NCBI GenBank assembly: GCA_027064285.1
Contig: JAMOPX010000193.1
Location: 1 to 7,676, forward strand
Direction: 5' to 3'
Source of the DNA: Desulfobacterales bacterium
Lineage (GTDB): Bacteria; Desulfobacterota; DSM-4660; Desulfatiglandales; JALVZP01
Length of the DNA: 7,676 nucleotides
A program made the position numbers and the translations under genes. Below, in pieces: positions 1-6,039 of the stretch (the first letter of the stretch is position 1; every line of letters begins with the position of its first letter). The notes beneath the pieces were generated by a model. That model did no database searches, was not told the DNA's origin, and was given only the letters and a program-made list of their open reading frames with translations.

Positions 1-1
1 C

Positions 2-685
2 AGAAATAAATTATTGATTTTGTTATTTGGAATCTTGTTTGTTTTTATGGTTTCTTCGGCCTACGCCACTTCCTTTCAAAACGGAGATTTTTCCTCAGGT
101 TTCACTGGGTGGTCAGGGGAGATAATGAATACGAATTTTTCTACAACAACTGTAGATCCTGACACTTCATCCTATTTTAGTATAGTTTCTCCCAATAATC
201 AGGCCCAGATAAGTCTTAATGACACTTATTGGAACAACACCCTTTATCAAGACTTTGATATGGACTCTATAGAGAGCGGATGGAAGATGCAAATCAGTTT
301 CTGGATTAAATGGGCACCTACTGACAGTACTTATGATGGCCTCTCAGTCACGTTGTCTGACCAAAATGGTCAATATTTCGTAAATTTACTTTCGGGGATA
401 TCGAATTCGTCTCTTCTTTCAGGTACCAATGTCACAGTAGATATCACAAGCTTTGCGCAAAACCATGGGGGAGAACAGGTAGAGCTTGCTTTTACTTTAT
501 ACGATTTAGATTATGATACCAGTGATTTGCTCAACGTGGATAATATCAATTTAACAATGCTTCCCCCTGCAACTGTGCCAGTACCGAACCCCCTTGTTCT
601 ACTAGCATCTGGTTTATGCGGACTTGTTTTTTTTCGCAAATTAGTGTGTTATCCAAAAGGCTATTGGTTTGTGCATAAAGGATAA
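2..685 (+). CDS. Exported protein with PEP-CTERM-like C-terminal sorting tail (5' end outside window)
   Basis: The reading frame is open to the left window edge (it reads R-N-K-L before the first TTG at 14), so the true start lies upstream; R-N-K would suit the basic n-region of a signal peptide. A hydrophobic stretch follows and ends in SSAYA, a good signal peptidase I site, with the mature protein beginning near TSFQNGDF. The body has the pattern 'NGDFSSGFTGWSG' followed by beta-strand-like segments rich in Asn, Ser, Thr and Asp, typical of jelly-roll, carbohydrate-binding-like exported proteins; no catalytic motif is visible. At 575-640 comes VPVPNP, a 14-residue hydrophobic helix with SGLCGL, then RK. 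This is the layout of PEP-CTERM/VPLPA-CTERM tails, which are processed by exosortase in Gram-negative bacteria that make exopolysaccharide. Oddly, about 14 residues follow the RK, where such proteins normally end within a few residues. Binding or adhesion is inference only. The repeat-protein gene starts 58 nt downstream on the same strand. Confidence 0.75.
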   Translation, partial: RNKLLILLFGILFVFMVSSAYATSFQNGDFSSGFTGWSGEIMNTNFSTTTVDPDTSSYFSIVSPNNQAQISLNDTYWNNTLYQDFDMDSIESGWKMQISFWIKWAPTDSTYDGLSVTLSDQNGQYFVNLLSGISNSSLLSGTNVTVDITSFAQNHGGEQVELAFTLYDLDYDTSDLLNVDNINLTMLPPATVPVPNPLVLLASGLCGLVFFRKLVCYPKGYWFVHKG

Positions 686-731
686 TTTTGGGGGTTTATA
701 TGGTCCTTAAATCAGTTTACACTATACAACC

Positions 732-740
732 AAGGAGGAG
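732..740 (+). promoter_or_regulatory. Strong ribosome binding site of the repeat-protein gene
   Basis: AAGGAGGAG is a near-perfect anti-16S match. The AGGAGG core lies 8 nt before the ATG at 747 and 5 nt before a GTG at 744. Both starts are in frame; the ATG is preferred for start codon and spacing. Confidence 0.8.
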
Positions 741-746
741 AAAGTG

Positions 747-2498
747 ATGAAGAAGCATTTTAGCCCTTTAGGAGTTACAATAGCATATAGTATATTTGTG
801 GTCCTCACCCTGGCTTTGTTCTCATCTATAGCTATGGGGGCTTACTGGTCAAAGACTTATGGAGGCCACTATCAAGATATAGCAAGGGACGTTCAGCAGA
901 CAAATGATGGTGGGTTCATTGTGGTTGGATGGACTGAAAGCTTTGGTGCTGCTGGAAGAGATGTCCTGGTTCTGAAGCTTGATAGTGATGGTAATCTGCA
1001 GTGGCAACGGACATACGGAGGAAGACAACATGATTGGGCATATTCTATTGAACAGACAAGTGATGATGGATATATAATTGCTGGAAAGAGTTCTTCCTTT
1101 TCTGCTGATCAGTCTTTAGATATGTGGATTTTAAAGCTCAAAAACAATGGAGACATAGATTGGCAAAAAGTCTACCACCAGCCAGTGAATTATGCTCATG
1201 AAGGCGCATATTGTGTAAGGCAGACATCAGATGGCGGATATATAGCAGTTGGATGGGCCCAGTCTTATCATTCTTCCTACAATGACATAATTGTATTGAA
1301 ACTCACAAGTGACGGTTCTATTGATTGGCAAAAGGTTATTGGCAAAAATCCTTCTGGCATTTATTCCCATGATCCACACGATGATGTAGCATACTGGGTA
1401 GAACAGACCAGTGACGGAGGATATATAATTGCAGGAAAAACTACGGAATTTGGGCATGGCAATCGATGGTGGGACAAACCATGGATAATCAAATTGAATT
1501 CTAATGGGAATATCGAATGGAATAAGGAATTGCTTGATGCTAATGCATCCCCCCCTTATGGGATAGATACAAATGGTAGGAAGTTTTCAATCAAACAAAC
1601 TTCTGACGGCGGATACATATATGTAGCATCACTTCAAGGTGAGAAAAATACATTGGTTATAAAGCTTGATTCTGATGGCGGAACCGAGTGGGCCAAAATT
1701 TACCAGGGAGCTAACCGGGATAATGGGTTTGACATAGATCAGACACCAGATGGTGGTTATATTATGGTTGGTAGGTCAAATTCCTTTAGTGGCACCATTG
1801 CAGATGAATTATGGCTCCTTAAGCTTTCTACAAATGGGGATATAGAGTGGCAAAAACAGTATGGGGATGGCATCCACAGTTGTGAAGGTTTTGCGGTGAA
1901 GACAATTACCGACGGATATGTTTTAGCAGGAAGGTCGTCGAGGGATGATTTCTGGGTTTTGAAAGTTGATTCAAACGGAAACATCCCTAATTGTACTCTT
2001 CACTCAACAACAAATGCAACTGTGGTTGCATCATATACCTCCGGCCGTGCCATAGAGATGAAACAATGGGCTCTATTTGTTAATTCTAAAAATTCAAATG
2101 CTAATACTATGACGCCTGATGTTCAAGTTGTAGAACAATGCTTTTATCAACCTGAATGGAAAGATATAACGAACTTTCTTAACATAAGCCATTCTACACA
2201 TCCCCTGTACGATCGTATCCATCATTGTTTCTATATACTGGTGAAAGTCGAAAATCCAGGTGATGCTCTATCAGGGCCCATACGTATGGTAATTACAAAC
2301 CCTAGCATCCCTGTGAAAGAAGGTGTTGGCGTTGGCCTTGATCCAGATGGCTATACAGAGGATGGTAATCCTTATTTTTTTATTGTCCCTGATGGCGAAA
2401 ACCTTGAGGCAGGCGAGACCCTCCAAGGGTTGAGGGTAAACTTTCAGCTTCAGAGAAGGCGCCTAACTTATGGGATCAGGATCGAAGAATTACAATAA
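747..2498 (+). CDS. Secreted seven-repeat (probable beta-propeller) protein with C-terminal beta domain
   Basis: Numbering counts from the alternative GTG at 744. Residues 2-33 form a signal peptide: MKKH, then a long hydrophobic segment and the site SIAMG before AYW. Residues 34-417 hold seven repeats of 46-64 residues with the core 'QTSDGGYIIAG', then D-x-W-(I/V)-L-K-L-(D/N)-x-(D/N)-G and a closing W-Q-K before the next YGG-like start. Each repeat reads as a four-strand blade and seven is a standard propeller number, so one closed seven-bladed propeller is likely. After a linker, residues about 473-584 contain 'NPGDALSGPIRMVITNP', 'DGYTEDGNPYF' and 'LEAGETLQGL', a pattern I associate with Ig-like or beta-sandwich C-terminal domains of bacterial surface proteins. 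There is no transmembrane anchor, LPXTG or lipobox. The role is unknown; ligand or polysaccharide binding is a guess. The gene may be co-transcribed with the sorting-tail gene upstream, as I see no clear terminator between them. Confidence 0.85.
   Translation: MKKHFSPLGVTIAYSIFVVLTLALFSSIAMGAYWSKTYGGHYQDIARDVQQTNDGGFIVVGWTESFGAAGRDVLVLKLDSDGNLQWQRTYGGRQHDWAYSIEQTSDDGYIIAGKSSSFSADQSLDMWILKLKNNGDIDWQKVYHQPVNYAHEGAYCVRQTSDGGYIAVGWAQSYHSSYNDIIVLKLTSDGSIDWQKVIGKNPSGIYSHDPHDDVAYWVEQTSDGGYIIAGKTTEFGHGNRWWDKPWIIKLNSNGNIEWNKELLDANASPPYGIDTNGRKFSIKQTSDGGYIYVASLQGEKNTLVIKLDSDGGTEWAKIYQGANRDNGFDIDQTPDGGYIMVGRSNSFSGTIADELWLLKLSTNGDIEWQKQYGDGIHSCEGFAVKTITDGYVLAGRSSRDDFWVLKVDSNGNIPNCTLHSTTNATVVASYTSGRAIEMKQWALFVNSKNSNANTMTPDVQVVEQCFYQPEWKDITNFLNISHSTHPLYDRIHHCFYILVKVENPGDALSGPIRMVITNPSIPVKEGVGVGLDPDGYTEDGNPYFFIVPDGENLEAGETLQGLRVNFQLQRRRLTYGIRIEELQ
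843..1994 (+). repeat. Seven tandem protein repeats (propeller blades)
   Basis: Repeat boundaries, counted from the GTG at 744, are approximately residues 34-88, 89-142, 143-197, 198-261, 262-318, 319-371 and 372-417. Each repeat except the last closes with W-(Q/N/A)-(K/R) or W-Q; the last ends in IPNC. Repeat 4 is the longest because of two insertions. Repeat 5 has lost the G-K/G-W turn after the QTSDGGYI core, and repeat 7 is short and has TITDGY instead of QTSDGGY. The repeats are well diverged at DNA level, so this is an old domain and not a recent DNA duplication. Confidence 0.85.
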
Positions 2499-2521
2499 TG
2501 AATGGTGCGAAAAAAGCGGTC

Positions 2522-2754
2522 CTAATATGATTTACAGATGAGTCCTGTTGTGCCTTTCTCCTTTGCTATGATGCGGGCCAATGTGGTCTTTTCTGAGCCA
2601 GGAGGACCTCCAGAATATTATTATGGAAGAGATCTTTTTGGACTGAAGCAATAAGTCTTATGGGTGCGCCATTCCCTACCAAGCGTTCCTGTCCAAAGAA
2701 TTCATCTAAACTGGAAGGCCTTATTTTATCAGGAAGAGGAGAAAATGATTTCAT
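2522..2754 (-). pseudogene. rarA: Broken 5' fragment of rarA (mgsA), AAA+ ATPase
   Basis: Intact RarA/MgsA is an AAA+ ATPase that acts at stalled replication forks. Read from 2754, the minus strand begins MKSFSPLPDKIRPSSLDEFF and continues GQERLVGNGAPIR, matching the family's N-terminal pattern PLA-x-R-x-RP-x-x-L-(D/x)-x-(F/Y)-x-GQ-x-x-L-x-x-x-x-x-P-(I/L)-R. The frame holds to HNNIL and then breaks: about 2609-2614 there are 5 bases where two codons (usually Leu-Trp) are expected, a net loss of one base. In the shifted frame the Walker A region follows (2582-2611) as GGPPGSEKTTLARIIAKE, ending at a stop at 2522-2524. The essential Gly before the Lys of GPPGTGKT is Glu, so it would not bind ATP normally even without the frameshift. 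The similarity fades near 2552, and Walker B, the sensor motifs and the rest are absent. No Shine-Dalgarno precedes 2754. It is a dead remnant beside, and partly opposite, the rsmG start. Confidence 0.8.
2735..2741 (+). promoter_or_regulatory. Ribosome binding site that sets the rsmG start
   Basis: AGAGGAG lies just before ATG 2745 (the GAGG core is 5 nt away). It supports this start over an in-frame ATG at 2664, whose extra 27 residues are only the antisense of the rarA remnant. Confidence 0.7.
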
Positions 2755-3386
2755 GGTATGTTATTATAAAAAATGTGGATTTAAAAAAGAGCTCAGACAT
2801 TTCTGAAGAAGATATCAGATTGCTAGAGCTGTATCTTCAAGAGCTGTGGAGGTGGAATCAAAAGATAAATCTTGTGGGAGTATCTTCCTATGAAAGACTC
2901 GTAGATGAACTCCTTGCAGATTCGCTTATCTCGGCAGAATTTGTACCAGAAAAAGGCACCTTACTTGACTTAGGATCCGGTGCAGGGTTTCCTGCACTTC
3001 CCCTTAAGATCATAAGACCAGATGTATATTTTGATTTAGTAGAATCCCGTTCAAAAAAAGCTGCCTTTTTAAGGCACATTATAAGAATCCTGAGATTAAA
3101 AAATATAAGGGTCGTAGAAAAGAGGATAGAGGATGCAAAAAAAGAGCTTCTCTCTTTTTACGACATAATCACTTTCAGGGGCATAGAACTTGTCACAGGA
3201 CTTAGCCTTGCCTTACCCTATCTTCAGAAAGGACTAATAGTAACATTTCAGGGAAAAAACTATAAAAGCCTTATGACCCAGATTGCACCTTGGATAAATA
3301 ACATGCAATTAAAAATACATCAAATAAAAGAATACACTCTCACAGGAAAAAAAAGAGCAATCCTTGTTTTTTCTCGATCCTTTTAA
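2745..3386 (+). CDS. rsmG: 16S rRNA (guanine-527-N7)-methyltransferase RsmG (GidB)
   Basis: RsmG uses S-adenosylmethionine to methylate N7 of G527 in the 530 loop of 16S rRNA; its loss is known to give low-level streptomycin resistance. The product is 213 residues (E. coli 207). Visible motifs: the N-terminal helix leading to WNQKINLVG (37-45), the ADSL segment (58-61, matching the family's H-x-x-DSL), the SAM motif I LLDLGSGAGFPALPL (73-87), an acidic strand-2 end in DLVESRSKKAAFLR, and FDIITFRGIE-like motif IV (YDIITFRGI), where the Arg is conserved in the family. A longer in-frame start at 2664 is rejected because of the RBS and because the extension runs across the antisense of rarA. The gene stands alone on this strand, with its promoter presumably within the rarA remnant, although I could not identify one. 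Its stop codon overlaps that of the convergent tkt. In many bacteria rsmG neighbours mnmG or parAB; here it does not. Confidence 0.92.
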   Translation: MISWYVIIKNVDLKKSSDISEEDIRLLELYLQELWRWNQKINLVGVSSYERLVDELLADSLISAEFVPEKGTLLDLGSGAGFPALPLKIIRPDVYFDLVESRSKKAAFLRHIIRILRLKNIRVVEKRIEDAKKELLSFYDIITFRGIELVTGLSLALPYLQKGLIVTFQGKNYKSLMTQIAPWINNMQLKIHQIKEYTLTGKKRAILVFSRSF

Positions 3387-5380
3387 CCTTTCATAAGCCT
3401 TTTTTCTATTCTCTCTGCTATTGCCTTGCCAGTAAAACCAAACTTTTCGAACAGCACCTTAAAAGGGGCTGACTTGCCAAAGCTATCCATTCCAATAATC
3501 TCACCTTCACATCCTACATATTTATGCCATCCCATACTTATACCTGCCTCCACTACAACCTTGAGTCTGACATCATCTGGTATGACTCTTTTTTTGTATC
3601 CCTGATCCTGCTCTTCAAATATCTCCCACGAAGGCATACTCACTACTCTGGTTCCTATGCCTTTCTGTTCTAGTATATAAGCTGCTTCCAAAGCAGGATA
3701 CACCTCTGATCCTGTGGCTATAATCAAGACCTGCATCTCTGACTCTGCCTCCTTTAACACATATGCACCTTTCTTCAGCTCAGATGCTGGCGCAAGTCTG
3801 CTTCTGTCCAGAATTGGAACCGGTTGTCTTGTAAAAATCAGTGCAATAGGCCCATGAGTCTGGGAAATTGCATATCTCCAGGCCTCTACTACTTCATTGG
3901 CATCACAGGGCCTTATCACTGTAAGCCCTGGAATAGCCCTAAGACATGCTATCTGCTCTATAGGCTGATGTGTAGGGCCATCTTCTCCAACACCTATGCT
4001 ATCATGGCTAAAAACAAATATCACATTTAATCTCATCATGGCTGCCATTCTTATGGCAGGCCTCATGTATTCAGAAAATACCAGAAAAGTTCCAGCATAA
4101 GGGATAAGACCATCATATAGAGCCATTCCATTTAGAATAGCAGCCATTGCATGTTCTCTTACTCCAAATCTGATATTTCTGGCCCTGTAATTTCCAGGTT
4201 GAAAGTCTTCTTCATCTAAGAGTAATGTCTTGTTTGAAGGGCCAAGATCAGCAGATCCACCTATTATATTGGGTATTCGAGACGCAAGCAGGTTCAATAC
4301 CTTTCCAGAAGCCACCCTTGTTGGCATACCTTTTTCATCTGGCTCAAAATATGGAAGCTCTTTATCCCATCCTTCAGGAAGCTCTCTTTTCAGCATCTTT
4401 TCAAATCTTTTTGCATCCTCTGGATATCTTTTCTTGTATTCTTGAAAGATCTGATTCCACTCCTGCTCAAAACGCTTTCCGTTCTCCACAGCCTTTCTAA
4501 AATAGCTCAATACCTCATCAGGCACATAAAACTGTTTATCAGGCCATCCAAGATGTTTTTTGGTAAGATCTGTCTCCTCTGTTCCTAAGGGCTCTCCGTG
4601 TGCCTTTGCAGTCCCTTGCTTTGTGGGGCTTCCATAGCCTATTATAGTTCTTATGGAGATAAAAGAAGGTCTTGGATCATTTAAGGCATTATTAATTGCT
4701 TTGGAAATCGCATCCAAGTCATTTACTTCTGGAACTTCCTGTACATGCCACCCATAGGCATCAAATCTCTTTAATACATCCTCTGTGAATGTAAGATCTG
4801 TGCTTCCTTCTATGGAGATCTTGTTGTTGTCATAAAGAAAAATGAGGCTTCCCAGCCTCAGATGTCCGGCCAAGGAAGCTGCCTCATGGGAAATACCCTC
4901 CATGAGATCCCCATCACTGACCAAGACATATATGTGATGATCTATTATCTTCAGCTCCGGCTTATTAAAATGTGCAGAAAGAAAGTGCTGGGCAATAGCC
5001 ATGCCCACTGCATTTGCAAGGCCCTGACCCAAAGGGCCGGTTGTGGTTTCAACACCGGGAGTGGTTCTGTATTCTGGATGTCCGGGTGTTATACTTCCCC
5101 ACTGTCTGAAGTTTTTAAGATCTTCTATCCTCACATCATAACCAGTGAGATAGAGCAAGCTGTAGAGAAGAGCAGAGGCATGACCTGCTGAGAGAATGAA
5201 TCTGTCTCTGTTTATCCAATGGGGATTTCGTGGATTGTGTCTTAAGAATCTGGTCCAGAGCACATATGCAATATGAGCTGCTCCCATGGGCATACCAGGA
5301 TGCCCTGACCTTGCCTTTTCCACCATATCTACAGCAAGCATACGAATAGTATTCACGCACAATTCATCTATTCTGTCCAT
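3383..5380 (-). CDS. tkt: Transketolase
   Basis: Transketolase moves two-carbon ketol units between sugar phosphates (xylulose-5-P donor; ribose-5-P or erythrose-4-P acceptor) with thiamine diphosphate and Mg2+, in the non-oxidative pentose phosphate pathway. At 665 residues it is full length (E. coli TktA 663). Motifs in order: GHPGMPMG with His27; SAGHAS with His67; GHPE with His101; GPLGQGLANAVG (115-126); the ThDP-Mg motif SDGDLMEGIS (Asp156) to YDNNKISIEG (Asn186, Ile188); VREHAM with the cofactor-activating Glu409; and GEDGPTHQP with His471. All key residues match the E. coli enzyme. The ATG overlaps the end of rpe by 17 bp; AAGG at 5387-5390 inside rpe is a suitable RBS 6 nt before it, so the two are probably translationally coupled. 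It is the last gene of rsmB-rpe-tkt. Its stop overlaps the rsmG stop, leaving no space for a terminator between them. Confidence 0.97.
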   Translation of the reverse strand: MDRIDELCVNTIRMLAVDMVEKARSGHPGMPMGAAHIAYVLWTRFLRHNPRNPHWINRDRFILSAGHASALLYSLLYLTGYDVRIEDLKNFRQWGSITPGHPEYRTTPGVETTTGPLGQGLANAVGMAIAQHFLSAHFNKPELKIIDHHIYVLVSDGDLMEGISHEAASLAGHLRLGSLIFLYDNNKISIEGSTDLTFTEDVLKRFDAYGWHVQEVPEVNDLDAISKAINNALNDPRPSFISIRTIIGYGSPTKQGTAKAHGEPLGTEETDLTKKHLGWPDKQFYVPDEVLSYFRKAVENGKRFEQEWNQIFQEYKKRYPEDAKRFEKMLKRELPEGWDKELPYFEPDEKGMPTRVASGKVLNLLASRIPNIIGGSADLGPSNKTLLLDEEDFQPGNYRARNIRFGVREHAMAAILNGMALYDGLIPYAGTFLVFSEYMRPAIRMAAMMRLNVIFVFSHDSIGVGEDGPTHQPIEQIACLRAIPGLTVIRPCDANEVVEAWRYAISQTHGPIALIFTRQPVPILDRSRLAPASELKKGAYVLKEAESEMQVLIIATGSEVYPALEAAYILEQKGIGTRVVSMPSWEIFEEQDQGYKKRVIPDDVRLKVVVEAGISMGWHKYVGCEGEIIGMDSFGKSAPFKVLFEKFGFTGKAIAERIEKRLMKG

Positions 5381-6038
5381 ATCCTGCCTTCTCCCTCATC
5401 TTTTTTATAGTGGTTTCATAGTTTTTACTGTAAAATATCGCAGAACCTGCAACAAAGACATCAGCACCTGCAGAGCTCACCATCCCTATGGTATCCAAAT
5501 TTATTCCACCATCCACTTCAATCTCGCATTTAAGTCCTCTTGTATCTATCTGTTCTCTAAGCTTTTTTATCTTTGGAAGTACAGATGGTATAAATTTTTG
5601 TGCCTCAAACCCAGGATTAACGGTCATCAATAATATCAGGTCTAAGTCTTCTAAAATATATTCCAGCACATCTAAAGAAGTAGCAGGATTAAGTGATATT
5701 CCTGCCTTTTTACCCTTTGCTTTTATTTGCTGAATAGTTCTGTGTATATGAATAGAAGCCTCGGCATGAAAAGTAATAATATCTGCACCTGCATCAGCAA
5801 AAGCAGATATGTATTTGTCAGGATCAGAGATCATCAGATGCACATCCAAAGGTAAAGAGGTGACCCTGCGAACCGCCTTTACAATAAGAGGTCCAAAAGT
5901 AATATTAGGGACAAAGTGTCCATCCATGACATCTATATGTATGTAGTCCGCACCTGCATCTTCTACAGCCTTTATCTCATCAGACAGTCTTGTAAAATCC
6001 GCAGAAAGTATTGAAGGTGCTATCTTTTTCTTTCTCAT
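5364..6038 (-). CDS. rpe: Ribulose-phosphate 3-epimerase
   Basis: Rpe interconverts D-ribulose-5-P and D-xylulose-5-P in the cytoplasm, supplying the donor substrate of the transketolase encoded next. The 224-residue TIM barrel begins with the standard IAPSILSADF. Metal and catalytic residues are present: His34 and Asp36 in HIDVMDGHFVPN, His67 in LDVHLMI, and Asp176 in EVDGGI. The C-terminal phosphate-binding segment FVAGSAIF is intact. One oddity is the active-site loop MTVNPGFEAQKFI (138-150), where nearly all family members I know read NPGFGGQ; the two Gly are Glu145 and Ala146. The start ATG is 1 nt after the rsmB stop; AGGA within the end of rsmB, 9 nt before the ATG, can serve as RBS. 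The end overlaps tkt by 17 bp. Confidence 0.95.
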   Translation of the reverse strand: MRKKKIAPSILSADFTRLSDEIKAVEDAGADYIHIDVMDGHFVPNITFGPLIVKAVRRVTSLPLDVHLMISDPDKYISAFADAGADIITFHAEASIHIHRTIQQIKAKGKKAGISLNPATSLDVLEYILEDLDLILLMTVNPGFEAQKFIPSVLPKIKKLREQIDTRGLKCEIEVDGGINLDTIGMVSSAGADVFVAGSAIFYSKNYETTIKKMREKAGYGQNR

Positions 6039-6039
6039 T

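Noticed and set aside
700..728. Possible promoter with TATACA at 723-728 before the repeat-protein gene
   Set aside because: No acceptable -35, and transcription would start within the Shine-Dalgarno sequence.
686..746. Terminator between the two surface-protein genes
   Set aside because: Only weak 4-bp pairings (for example TGGT with ACCA) with long loops and no T-run; not a credible rho-independent terminator.
843..1994. Tandem DNA repeats suggesting phase variation or a repeat-array locus
   Set aside because: The repeats are conserved at the protein level but diverged in DNA and vary in length, so they are protein blades and not a hypervariable array.
2664..2744. A longer rsmG start at ATG 2664 (27 extra residues)
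   Set aside because: The region is the antisense of the rarA fragment, the extension does not resemble RsmG, and a good RBS sits just before ATG 2745.
4810..4920. SDG in place of GDG in the thiamine diphosphate motif of transketolase
   Set aside because: Asp156 and Asn186, which bind the cofactor metal, are kept, and I recall Ser at this place in other bacterial transketolases.
4862..5191. A 109-codon plus-strand ORF opposite tkt, and similar ORFs at 4225-4500 and 5286-5633
   Set aside because: They lie entirely antisense to tkt and rpe, have no recognisable motif or RBS, and are shadows of well-conserved coding sequence.
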